From NCBI RefSeq assembly GCF_001096185.1, contig NZ_CRPU01000002.1:1-64000 (forward strand): a stretch of DNA of 64,000 nucleotides, read 5' to 3'. Position 1 is the first letter of the stretch. Every line of letters begins with the position of its first letter. Shown one piece after another: positions 30,629-37,648 of this stretch. The DNA is from Streptococcus pneumoniae. GTDB taxonomy: Bacteria; Bacillota; Bacilli; Lactobacillales; Streptococcaceae. The notes under the pieces are model-generated. The model saw only the letters and a program-made list of their open reading frames with translations. It was not told the DNA's origin and searched no databases. A program made the translations under genes and the position numbers.

Positions 30629-30807
30629 ATATTTGATAAAACTAGTACGAGCGAAGCGAGTTTTATCAAATATTTCCCGCCGTAGTGGGATCATAGACAA
30701 TAAGCTTGTTATTGTCTATGACGGGATTTTTGAGACTTTTGGCTCAAAAATTAGGGATGAAATTCCGAAGGAAGTTGCTCCCGTCCGCACTAATTAAGGG
30801 AAATATT
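30629..30807 (-). repeat. Highly structured multi-hairpin element in the xpt leader
   Basis: About 180 bp holding nested perfect inverted repeats. The 15-bp arms ATATTTGATAAAACT/AGTTTTATCAAATAT are at 30629-30643 and 30659-30673. The 13-bp arms TCATAGACAATAA/TTATTGTCTATGA are at 30691-30703 and 30709-30721. The 8-bp arms TTTTTGAG/CTCAAAAA are at 30727-30734 and 30743-30750. AATTAG/CTAATT is at 30749-30754 and 30790-30795. An enclosing AATATTTCCC/GGGAAATATT is at 30669-30678 and 30798-30807. It lies between the riboswitch terminator and xpt. It could be a small non-autonomous mobile element or a structured RNA; I cannot name it. Confidence 0.7.
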
Positions 30808-30854
30808 AAAAATATTTAGTTTACACTTAAAGGCGTGCTTTAACAAAAATATTC

Positions 30855-30886
30855 AAAAAGGACCTACTTAAACTTTAAGTAAGTCC
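30855..30886 (-). terminator. Riboswitch-controlled terminator of xpt
   Basis: On the minus strand GGACTTACTTAAA pairs with TTTAAGTAGGTCC, followed by TTTTT. The stem reuses the ACTTACTT sequence, which can otherwise pair with AAGTAAGT at the 3' side of the aptamer P1 helix. That gives a ligand-dependent switch. Confidence 0.88.
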
Positions 30887-30930
30887 CCAAAATAGGCATG
30901 GCAAAAACGACCATACCTCACTGCTGACTT

Positions 30931-30993
30931 ACTTATTGTTAGGTGTTCCGGCACCTTGTAGAAACGTCGTGCCAATTCACGACATAAACAAGT
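30931..30993 (-). promoter_or_regulatory. Guanine riboswitch aptamer upstream of xpt
   Basis: On the minus strand: P1 ACTTGTT/AATAAGT, P2 TCGTG-AATTGG-CACGA, J2/3 GTTTCTAC, P3 AGGTG-CCGGAA-CACCT, then AACAAT. The cytosine in AACAAT aligns with C74 of the B. subtilis xpt aptamer, which selects guanine. U22, U47 and U51 equivalents are kept. Loop nucleotides GG and CC can form the kissing contact. The A21-U75 pair of the model is U-A here. Ligand binding should favour the terminator at 30855-30886 and switch off xpt-pbuX. Confidence 0.9.
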
Positions 30994-31035
30994 AAAATGA
31001 TATTTAATTTAAAATAGGCTTGAGCCAATGTTTTT

Positions 31036-31064
31036 ATTTTACACTAAATAACTTTAGAAATCAA
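31036..31064 (-). promoter_or_regulatory. xpt-pbuX promoter
   Basis: On the minus strand, -35 TTGATT (31059-31064), 17 bp, -10 TAAAAT (31036-31041), about 35 bp upstream of the riboswitch. Confidence 0.7.
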
Positions 31065-31160
31065 ATATTTTGTTAGTGTTTTGGTTTTAAAAAGCGAACA
31101 AATATAATAAAAATGGGCAAAAATTAACTTATTGGCTAACATTTAGAAGGTTTTTCCATC

Positions 31161-31208
31161 ATAAAAGGGCATATTATTAGGTTTTTAAACACCTGACAAT
31201 ATGCCTCT
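31161..31208 (-). terminator. Terminator of exoA and the glyoxalase-like gene
   Basis: On the minus strand GGCATATT (31198-31205) pairs with AATATGCC (31168-31175). An inner AGGTGTTTAAAAACCT stem is present, and the outer stem is followed by CTTTTAT. Confidence 0.75.
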
Positions 31209-31245
31209 TTCTAACTTTAAAGACTTTTTCCCAATCTTTATTATT

Positions 31246-31632
31246 CTACTCGCTAAATCTTAAAAAATAGCCATCTGGATCCAAAACTGCAAATTCATGA
31301 GGGTAGATAAAGCTATCTCCTACTCGAAATTCTCTTCTTGTCAGCGGACGATGGATAGGATAGTCAGCTTCCAGCAGTTTTTGGTGGAGCTGAGGGACAT
31401 CTTCAATCCCAAAGGAAATATTGACACCGCGCCCGAAAGGATAGGTCAGCTGAGCTAATTCTTCTGCGCTGCCTTCTTCTAGCATAAGTTGGCAGTCTTC
31501 AAGCGAGAGGAAGAGAAATTTCTCCTCTGGACGCTCGTATTCGACAGAGAATCCCAACAAGTCGCAGTAGAAGTGGCGCGACTGTTCGAGGTCAGACACC
31601 ACAAATTCGGGAATGACAGGCTGATAGTCCAT
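31246..31632 (-). CDS. Glyoxalase/bleomycin-resistance-fold protein
   Basis: A 128-residue vicinal-oxygen-chelate protein with two repeated beta-alpha-beta modules. PEFVVSDLEQSRHFYCDLLGFSVEYE is the first; INISFGIEDVPQLHQKLLEADYPIHR and FAVLDPDGYFLRFSE form the second. The single-domain length fits bleomycin-binding-type proteins, but whether it gives resistance or is an enzyme is not visible. It lies 11 bp after exoA on the same strand. Confidence 0.82.
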   Translation of the reverse strand: MDYQPVIPEFVVSDLEQSRHFYCDLLGFSVEYERPEEKFLFLSLEDCQLMLEEGSAEELAQLTYPFGRGVNISFGIEDVPQLHQKLLEADYPIHRPLTRREFRVGDSFIYPHEFAVLDPDGYFLRFSE

Positions 31633-31643
31633 CGGATTCCTCC

Positions 31644-32471
31644 TTAAAGTTCAATTTCCAAGACAATCGGTGTATGGTCTTGGCGCGCACCAGAGTCAAT
31701 CATATCAGACTTGGTCACCTTGTCAGCCACGCGGTTGCTGGTCAGCCAGTAGTCGATTCTCCAGCCTGTATTGTTGATTTTAGAAGTCTTGCTGCGTTGT
31801 GCCCACCAAGTGTAGCGTTCTGGGACATCACCGTGAATGTAGCGGAAGGTGTCGGTAAATCCAGTTGCCAAAAGGTTGGTAAATCCAGCACGTTCCTCGT
31901 CGGTAAATCCTGGTGAATGGCGGTTGCTAGCAGGATTTGCAAGGTCGATTTCATTGTGGGCTACATTGTAGTCACCGGTCGCAAGGACTGGTTTTTCTTT
32001 GTCTAGTTCAGCCAAATACTCCGCATATTTGACATCCCAGACTTGACGTTCTTCCAAACGTTTGAGTCCATCGCCAGCATTTGGTGTGTAAACTTGGGTA
32101 ACGAAAAATTTATCAAATTCTAGAGTGATGATACGACCTTCCAAGTCCATGGTAGAAGGGGCACCGATTTCTGGGAAAGTGACAGTGGGTGTGAGTTCTT
32201 TCTTATAGAGGAACATGGTTCCAGCATAGCCTTTACGAGCAGGCTCTTGGGAAGAGCGCCACGTGTTTTCGTAGTCTGGGAAGAGTTCTTCTAAAATTTC
32301 CAAGTGTTTCTTTGTAGGGCCCTTGGCAGAAAGCTTGGTTTCTTGGATAGCAATGATATCAGCATTTTCTGCCACAAGGGTTTGTAGGACTTCTTGGGAC
32401 AATTTAGCACGAGCTGAGTCACTCGTTAGGGCAGCGTTTAGGGAATCAATATTCCATGAGATAAGTTTCAT
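31644..32471 (-). CDS. exoA: Exodeoxyribonuclease III / AP endonuclease ExoA
   Basis: A 275-residue EEP-family enzyme that cuts at abasic sites and has 3'-exonuclease activity. Motifs in order: LISWNIDSLNA (Asn), IQETKL (catalytic Glu), YTPNAGDGL, ATGDYNVAHNEID (Asp/Asn), GWRIDYWL and the final RQDHTPIVLEI (Asp-His). It matches the pneumococcal ExoA as recalled. Confidence 0.94.
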   Translation of the reverse strand: MKLISWNIDSLNAALTSDSARAKLSQEVLQTLVAENADIIAIQETKLSAKGPTKKHLEILEELFPDYENTWRSSQEPARKGYAGTMFLYKKELTPTVTFPEIGAPSTMDLEGRIITLEFDKFFVTQVYTPNAGDGLKRLEERQVWDVKYAEYLAELDKEKPVLATGDYNVAHNEIDLANPASNRHSPGFTDEERAGFTNLLATGFTDTFRYIHGDVPERYTWWAQRSKTSKINNTGWRIDYWLTSNRVADKVTKSDMIDSGARQDHTPIVLEIEL

Positions 32472-32522
32472 AAAGTTACCTTTTTCATTCAGATTATAGA
32501 TTTTATTATACCAAAAAAAGGC

Positions 32523-32554
32523 CTATTTCCCCAACGTATGGTTTGAAAAATCAC
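32523..32554. repeat. 32-bp direct repeat, left copy (contains a decayed promoter)
   Basis: Identical over 32 bp to 34528-34559. It begins CTATTTCCCCAACGTATGGT. The end contains TTGAAA (32543-32548), which with TATCAT (32566-32571) 17 bp downstream makes a weak promoter, parallel to the good promoter at the right copy. The two copies bracket the CPBP-SdpR-SdpI cassette. Confidence 0.9.
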
Positions 32555-32591
32555 TCTTTAGACTTTATCATGAGAAAATAAAAATCCCCCA

Positions 32592-32672
32592 AACTATTTA
32601 GAAAAAAATCTAAATAGTTCTTGTGTTTAGAATAGAAAGGTGTATAATGTTATTTAGAAAAACATCTAAATA
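32592..32672 (+). promoter_or_regulatory. Promoter with two identical-type palindromic operators
   Basis: The -35 TTGTGT (32621-32626) and -10 TATAAT (32643-32648), spaced 16 bp, are flanked by two palindromes with the same arms. AACTATTTAGA/TCTAAATAGTT is at 32592-32602 and 32609-32619. TATTTAGA/TCTAAATA is at 32651-32658 and 32665-32672. The ArsR/SdpR-type repressor encoded two genes downstream is the obvious binder (inference), giving autorepression. Confidence 0.82.
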
Positions 32673-32690
32673 GAAAGTGAAGTTACATAT

Positions 32691-33590
32691 ATGTCAAATA
32701 AGAGAACAATCCTTCTTTTTGTGGTCTTGGCTTATGCCCTTGCTTGGATAATATGGTTGGCACTATGGATAGGTGGTGTTGGTCTAAATTCTCCATGGAG
32801 TCAGCTTGCTAGTATTGTAGCCATGTGGATGCCTGCGCTTGCAGTCTTTCTCTTAGGGAAAATCACGAATCAACCTAGTGGAATCAAATCTAAATTAGTC
32901 GTGAATCTCAAGAAGAACTGGCACTTTTACTTACTAGCTATCTGGTTCCCAGCAGTTATCAGTTTTTTAGGAGCAGGACTTTATTTTCTTGTATTTCCTA
33001 GCAATTTCAGCCTTGGTTTTGAATCTATTCAAGCCATCTTACAAGAAAAAGGAGTCCTTCAATCACCGTTCCCCTTATCTTTCTTGGCCTTGATTCAAAT
33101 CCTAGGTAGTTTGACCTACGCTCCTTTTCTTAATAGTTTCTTTGCATTGGGAGAGGAAATTGGTTGGCGTGGCTATCTTTACCCAGCTCTAAGAGGACGC
33201 TTTTCACTAGTCCAGACTCATGTCTTGCTTGGTCTCATTTGGAGTCTTTGGCATCTACCAATCAATTTGCAAGGCTATAATTATGGACTATCTTATTTTG
33301 CTTATCCTGTTTTGGGAGTTGTCGCCATGTTTCTATTTTGTTTTAGCCTAGGAATATTGTTAAGCTGGTTGTTGGAAAAGACAGGTTCTATCTGGGCTTC
33401 TGCCCTATTTCATGGGGCAATCAATGCAACTGCAGGTATTGGGTTACTCTTTCAATTACCAGGAGAAAAAGTTTCAAGCCTCTTGATTTTAGGCCCATCA
33501 CCGACCGGAATGCTATCAGTTCTACCTTGCTTATTCCTAGCCTTGCTAATATTACAAAGGGAAAGGAGGAACCATGAGTTTTGCAAATAG
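32691..33590 (+). CDS. CPBP-family intramembrane metalloprotease
   Basis: A 299-residue membrane protein with about eight hydrophobic helices. The CPBP (Abi) catalytic motifs are present: GEEIGWRGYLYP (EExxxR, about residue 158), LWHLPIN (His, about 190) and FHGAINAT (His, about 245). Bacterial CPBP proteins are often linked to bacteriocin maturation or self-immunity. It is the first gene of a three-gene operon and overlaps the ArsR gene by 17 bp. Confidence 0.87.
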   Translation: MSNKRTILLFVVLAYALAWIIWLALWIGGVGLNSPWSQLASIVAMWMPALAVFLLGKITNQPSGIKSKLVVNLKKNWHFYLLAIWFPAVISFLGAGLYFLVFPSNFSLGFESIQAILQEKGVLQSPFPLSFLALIQILGSLTYAPFLNSFFALGEEIGWRGYLYPALRGRFSLVQTHVLLGLIWSLWHLPINLQGYNYGLSYFAYPVLGVVAMFLFCFSLGILLSWLLEKTGSIWASALFHGAINATAGIGLLFQLPGEKVSSLLILGPSPTGMLSVLPCLFLALLILQRERRNHEFCK

Positions 33591-33861
33591 TTTTAAAGCC
33601 TTATCTCATCCAGTTAGGAGAGAGATTTTAAATTTACTCAAAGCAGGTAGATTATCTGCAGGAGAAATTGCCAGTTATTTCGAGTTGACAGGTGCAACGA
33701 TTTCACATCATCTCACGATTTTGAAAGCAGCGGATTTGATTCATGAAATGAAAGAAAAAAACTTTATTTATTATGAGTTAAATACATCGGTTTTAGAGGA
33801 TATAATGGTTTGGTTAGCAGATCTGAAAGGAGATCATTTTGATGAAGATAAAAATCAATAA
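33574..33861 (+). CDS. ArsR-family repressor, SdpR-like
   Basis: A 95-residue winged-helix repressor. The sequence KALSHPVRREILNLLKAGRLSAGEIASYFELTGATISHHLTILKAADLI spans the helix-turn-helix. There are no metal-binding cysteines, which fits the SdpR autorepressor subgroup better than metal sensors. It lies inside a CPBP-SdpR-SdpI operon, with AAAGGAGG as ribosome site. The palindromes at 32592-32672 are its likely targets. Confidence 0.88.
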   Translation: MSFANSFKALSHPVRREILNLLKAGRLSAGEIASYFELTGATISHHLTILKAADLIHEMKEKNFIYYELNTSVLEDIMVWLADLKGDHFDEDKNQ

Positions 33862-34483
33862 GAAATTGGTATTATTTATGAGCATTCTCATCCTACTACC
33901 TTCCCTTGTAGGTTGTGTTTTCTGGAATCAATTACCAGAGGAGATACCCACTCATTTTAATCTACTGGGTCAAGCAGATGGCTACAATCATAAAATGTTT
34001 GCTATCTTTGGATTACCTACTCTCATGCTTTTGATGCATTGGTTGCTTCTATTTTTAATGATTAAGGATCCTAAATCTAGCAATATCAGTTCAAAAATAC
34101 AAGTTTTGATTTACTGGATTATTCCTTTTGTATCTTGTCTATCAATGATTTCTATATACGGAGAATCTTTGGGTTATTCCATGATGAGTGGGCTACTAGC
34201 TCAGATTTTTATGGGAGTCGTGATGATCGTAATTGGAAATTATCTACCAAAAACACATCGAAATTATATAATCGGTATTCGACTACCGTGGACCTTGGAG
34301 AATGATGAGAACTGGAGAAAAACGCATCGCCTAGCTGGAAAAATTTGGGTATTAGGAGGATTGTTATTGTTTCTAAATTCCTTTGTGCAACTGTATGTTT
34401 ACTGGGTATTCTTCTTGACACTTTTCTTTGTAGTGATAATTCCTAGTGTCTATTCTTATCAATTATCAAAATTAGAATCTTGA
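33842..34483 (+). CDS. SdpI-family membrane protein (immunity-type)
   Basis: A 213-residue polytopic protein. The N-terminal DUF1648-like segment has LPEEIPTHFNLLGQADGYNHKMF, and the C-terminal SdpI part has IGIRLPWTLENDENWRKTHRLAGKIWVLGG, the family signature. It has six predicted membrane segments. In B. subtilis SdpI confers immunity to the SdpC toxin and works with SdpR. No SdpC-like toxin gene is adjacent here. ATG 33842 is 9 bases after AGGAG; it overlaps the SdpR-like gene. Confidence 0.88.
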   Translation: MKIKINKKLVLFMSILILLPSLVGCVFWNQLPEEIPTHFNLLGQADGYNHKMFAIFGLPTLMLLMHWLLLFLMIKDPKSSNISSKIQVLIYWIIPFVSCLSMISIYGESLGYSMMSGLLAQIFMGVVMIVIGNYLPKTHRNYIIGIRLPWTLENDENWRKTHRLAGKIWVLGGLLLFLNSFVQLYVYWVFFLTLFFVVIIPSVYSYQLSKLES

Positions 34484-34527
34484 AACAGGTATTTGAGTCA
34501 TTAGTTAGAGAAGTTGGTCTGATAAGT

Positions 34528-34559
34528 CTATTTCCCCAACGTATGGTTTGAAAAATCAC
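34528..34559. repeat. 32-bp direct repeat, right copy
   Basis: Same 32 bp as at 32523-32554. Here it forms the upstream half of a good promoter for the next gene, so this copy probably marks the ancestral exoA-flanking sequence and the cassette was inserted with duplication. Confidence 0.9.
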
Positions 34560-34576
34560 CCTCTTTCGTTTATAAT
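34548..34576 (+). promoter_or_regulatory. Promoter of the DUF3290/DUF421 pair
   Basis: -35 TTGAAA (34548-34553), 17 bp, -10 TATAAT (34571-34576), 33 bp before the ATG at 34610. Confidence 0.8.
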
Positions 34577-34609
34577 GAAGAATGATTTTATGAAAGGGAG
34601 TGAAAATAA

Positions 34610-35065
34610 ATGAAATTTTACTCATATGACTATGTGCTTAGCCAAATCAGTCAGCAAAATGGCATCATGATTGGCTTTGGGATTGTGCTCCTAGCTATCA
34701 CAGGATTTTTTGCTTTTAAGGCCTATCGTGATAAAAAGGGTACCAAGTTTCGGGAATTGGTCATGATTTTGGCCCTGACTTTAGTGGCCATGCTTTTGGT
34801 GACAATTTCAAAATACCAGACCAATCAAGCCTCTAACAATCAATTTCAAACCTCCCTTCATTTCATAGAGGTTGTTTCCAAAGACTTGGGAGTGGATAAA
34901 TCAGAAGTTTACGTCAATACTTCAGCTGCCACTGATGGAGCGCTTGTCAAGGTAGGTTCAAATGTCTATCGTGCTATGAACGGGAGCCAACCAGACAAGT
35001 ATCTTTTAGAGAAAATAGAATTGCATCAAACAGACGCTATTGAATTGGTGGAGGTAAACAAATGA
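34610..35065 (+). CDS. DUF3290 membrane protein
   Basis: A 151-residue protein of unknown function. It has two N-terminal membrane helices (about 19-38 and 48-66) and a soluble C-terminal domain (about 80-151, SLHFIEVVSKDLGVDKSEVYVNTS). GAAAGGGAG precedes the ATG. The stop overlaps the next start by 4 bp. DUF3290 proteins are commonly encoded beside DUF421 proteins, as here, which suggests a joint membrane complex (inference). Confidence 0.85.
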   Translation: MKFYSYDYVLSQISQQNGIMIGFGIVLLAITGFFAFKAYRDKKGTKFRELVMILALTLVAMLLVTISKYQTNQASNNQFQTSLHFIEVVSKDLGVDKSEVYVNTSAATDGALVKVGSNVYRAMNGSQPDKYLLEKIELHQTDAIELVEVNK

Positions 35066-35697
35066 CACTCAATTATATGGAAATTTTAATCAAACTGGCC
35101 TTGGGTCTCTTCTCGCTTGTTTTTGTTATCAATGTGACAGGAAAAGGAAACCTAGCGCCTAACTCTGCGACAGACCAAATTCAGAACTATGTTCTTGGTG
35201 GTATCATCGGTGGGGTGATTTACAATAGTTCAATCAGCATTCTCCAGTATGCAGTGATTTTGATGATGTGGACGATTTTGGTCTTGACCCTCAAGTGGCT
35301 CAATAATAATGTTCGCTTTGTCAAACGCTTGATTGATGGGAAACCAACTCTCCTCATCAAAAATGGGCAGATTGACCCAGAAGCCTGTCGTTCAGTTGGT
35401 TTGTCTGCGGCAGATGTAGCCCTCAAACTTCGTAGTCAAGGGATTTTTCAGATGAAGCAAGTTAAACGAGCTGTGCAGGAGCAAAATGGCCAACTCATCG
35501 TGGTCCAAATGGGGGATGAAAATCCTAAGTATCCGGTTGTGACTGACGGTGTCATCCAAGTCGATGTCTTGGAATCGATTGGCCGTAGCGAAGAGTGGCT
35601 GCTTGATAATCTCAGCAAACAAGGGCATGAAAATGTAGCCAACATCTTTATCGCTGAGTATGACAAGGGTGCCGTCACAGTCGTAACCTATGAATAA
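35062..35697 (+). CDS. DUF421 (YetF-like) membrane protein
   Basis: A 211-residue protein. Three membrane helices fill the first 85 residues and a soluble domain follows (RLIDGKPTLLIKNGQIDPEACRSVGLSAADVALKLRSQG), the hallmark of the YetF/DUF421 family. Its role is unknown; YetF-like proteins in bacilli are linked to stress or germination. It is translationally coupled to the DUF3290 gene. Confidence 0.87.
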   Translation: MTLNYMEILIKLALGLFSLVFVINVTGKGNLAPNSATDQIQNYVLGGIIGGVIYNSSISILQYAVILMMWTILVLTLKWLNNNVRFVKRLIDGKPTLLIKNGQIDPEACRSVGLSAADVALKLRSQGIFQMKQVKRAVQEQNGQLIVVQMGDENPKYPVVTDGVIQVDVLESIGRSEEWLLDNLSKQGHENVANIFIAEYDKGAVTVVTYE

Positions 35698-35715
35698 GAA
35701 AAACCTGGGGTCTTG

Positions 35716-35864
35716 TACTCTTCGAAAATCTCTTCAAACTGCGTCAACGTCGCCTTGTCGTATGTAGGTTACTGACTTCGTCAGTTCTATCTACAACCTC
35801 AAAGCAGTGCTTTGAGCAGCCTGCGGCTAGTTTCCTAGTTTGCTCTTTGATTTTCATTGAGTCT
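35716..35864. repeat. BOX element (boxA-boxB-boxC)
   Basis: It has boxA (TACTCTTCGAAAATCTC to GTCGCCTTGTCGTA), one boxB module (CTGACTTCGTCAG hairpin and CTCAAAGCAGTGCTTTGAG hairpin), and boxC ending TTTGATTTTCATTGAGT. It lies between the DUF421 gene and the ABC exporter pair, so the exporter promoter is in or downstream of it. Confidence 0.9.
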
Positions 35865-35902
35865 TGGCCTCAGGTTTCCATTTGCAATCAGAAAGGGATT
35901 TT

Positions 35903-37648
35903 ATGTCCATTATTCAAAAACTTTGGTGGTTTTTCAAGTTAGAAAAACGCCGTTATCTAGTCGGAATTGTGGCCCTGATCTTGGTTTCCGTCCTCAATCT
36001 CATTCCACCTATGGTCATGGGGCGGGTAATTGATGCTATTATATCGGGACAATTAACCCAGCAGGACCTCCTTCTTGACCTATTTTACCTGCTTCTTGCA
36101 GCCTTTGGGATGTACTATCTGCGCTATGTGTGGCGTATGTATATCCTTGGGACTTCCTACCGTTTGGGACAGATTATGCGGTCTCGTTTGTTTGAGCATT
36201 TTACAAAAATGTCTCCAGCCTTTTATCAAACCTATCGTACAGGGGACCTGATGGCACACGCAACCAACGATATCAATGCCTTGACTCGTTTAGCAGGTGG
36301 CGGTGTCATGTCTGCGGTGGATGCCTCAATCACGGCTTTAGTGACCTTGCTGACCATGCTCTTTAGCATTTCATGGCAGATGACCTTGGTTGCCATTCTG
36401 CCCCTGCCTTTTATGGCTTATGCGACCAGTCGTTTAGGGAGAAAGACTCATAAGGCTTTCGGAGAATCGCAAGCTGCCTTTTCTGAACTCAATAACAAGG
36501 TGCAGGAGTCCGTATCAGGTATTAAAGTGACCAAGTCTTTCGGTTACCAGGCGGACGAGTTGAAGTCCTTTCAGGCAGTCAATGAATTAACCTTCCAAAA
36601 GAACCTGCAAACCATGAAATACGATAGTCTCTTTGACCCTATGGTTCTCTTATTTGTTGGTTCCTCCTATGTTTTAACCCTCTTGGTCGGCTCTTTGATG
36701 GTTCAGGAGGGGCAGATTACAGTTGGTAATCTGGTCACCTTTATCAGCTATTTGGATATGTTGGTTTGGCCTCTTATGGCCATCGGCTTCCTCTTTAATA
36801 TTACCCAGCGAGGGAAGGTTTCCTACCAGCGGATTGAGGAACTGTTGTCTCAGAAATCACCTGTACAAGACCCTGAGTTTCCTTTAGATGGCATTGAAAA
36901 TGGGCGATTGGAGTACACCATTGATAGCTTTGCCTTTGAAGATGAAGAGACACTGACGGATATTCACTTTAGTCTAGAAAAAGGGCAAACATTGGGCTTG
37001 GTCGGCCAGACAGGCTCTGGGAAAACATCTTTGATCAAGCTCCTCTTGCGTGAATACGATGTGGATAAGGGTGCTATTTACCTAAACGGTCACGATATTC
37101 GGGACTATCGTTTGATAGACCTTCGCAGTCTCATGGGCTATGTTCCTCAGGACCAGTTTCTCTTTGCGACTTCAATCTTAGACAATATTCGCTTTGGAAA
37201 TCCTAATTTACCACTTTCAGCAGTCGAGGAAGCGACGAAGTTAGCCCAAGTTTATCAAGACATTGTAGACATGCCTCAAGGATTTGATACGCTGATTGGT
37301 GAAAAAGGAGTCAGTCTTTCTGGAGGTCAAAAGCAGCGTCTAGCCATGAGTCGGGCTATGATTTTAGACCCTGATATCTTGATTTTGGATGATTCTTTGT
37401 CGGCCGTGGATGCCAAGACGGAGTATGCGATTATCGACAACCTCAAGGAAACGCGAAAGGACAAAACAACCATTATCACTGCCCATCGCCTCAGTGCGGT
37501 TGTTCATGCAGATCTGATCTTGGTTCTGCAAAATGGTCAAATTATCGAACGGGGCAGGCACGAAGATCTGCTAGCCATGGATGGCTGGTATGCTCAAACC
37601 TACCAGTCTCAGCAGCTGGAAATGAAGGGAGAAGAAGATGCAGAATAA
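35903..37648 (+). CDS. Heterodimeric ABC exporter subunit 1 (degenerate Walker B)
   Basis: A 581-residue half-transporter. Six membrane helices (about 15-310) precede an ATPase with Walker A GQTGSGKT, signature SLSGGQKQR and Walker B ILILDDSLSAVD. Asp stands at the catalytic Glu position, a mark of the non-hydrolysing site in heterodimeric exporters such as LmrCD/EfrAB types. ATG 35903 follows AAAGGGA; the frame is open further upstream into the BOX element but has no ribosome site. It overlaps its partner by 11 bp. The substrate is unknown (drug or lipid-like). Confidence 0.9.
   Translation: MSIIQKLWWFFKLEKRRYLVGIVALILVSVLNLIPPMVMGRVIDAIISGQLTQQDLLLDLFYLLLAAFGMYYLRYVWRMYILGTSYRLGQIMRSRLFEHFTKMSPAFYQTYRTGDLMAHATNDINALTRLAGGGVMSAVDASITALVTLLTMLFSISWQMTLVAILPLPFMAYATSRLGRKTHKAFGESQAAFSELNNKVQESVSGIKVTKSFGYQADELKSFQAVNELTFQKNLQTMKYDSLFDPMVLLFVGSSYVLTLLVGSLMVQEGQITVGNLVTFISYLDMLVWPLMAIGFLFNITQRGKVSYQRIEELLSQKSPVQDPEFPLDGIENGRLEYTIDSFAFEDEETLTDIHFSLEKGQTLGLVGQTGSGKTSLIKLLLREYDVDKGAIYLNGHDIRDYRLIDLRSLMGYVPQDQFLFATSILDNIRFGNPNLPLSAVEEATKLAQVYQDIVDMPQGFDTLIGEKGVSLSGGQKQRLAMSRAMILDPDILILDDSLSAVDAKTEYAIIDNLKETRKDKTTIITAHRLSAVVHADLILVLQNGQIIERGRHEDLLAMDGWYAQTYQSQQLEMKGEEDAE

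Noticed and set aside
30606-30797. 63-codon plus-strand frame
   Set aside because: It is produced by the inverted repeats of the structured xpt-leader element and is antisense to the leader.
30629-30807. CRISPR array
   Set aside because: The repeats are inverted pairs of different sequence, not regularly spaced direct repeats, and no cas gene is present.
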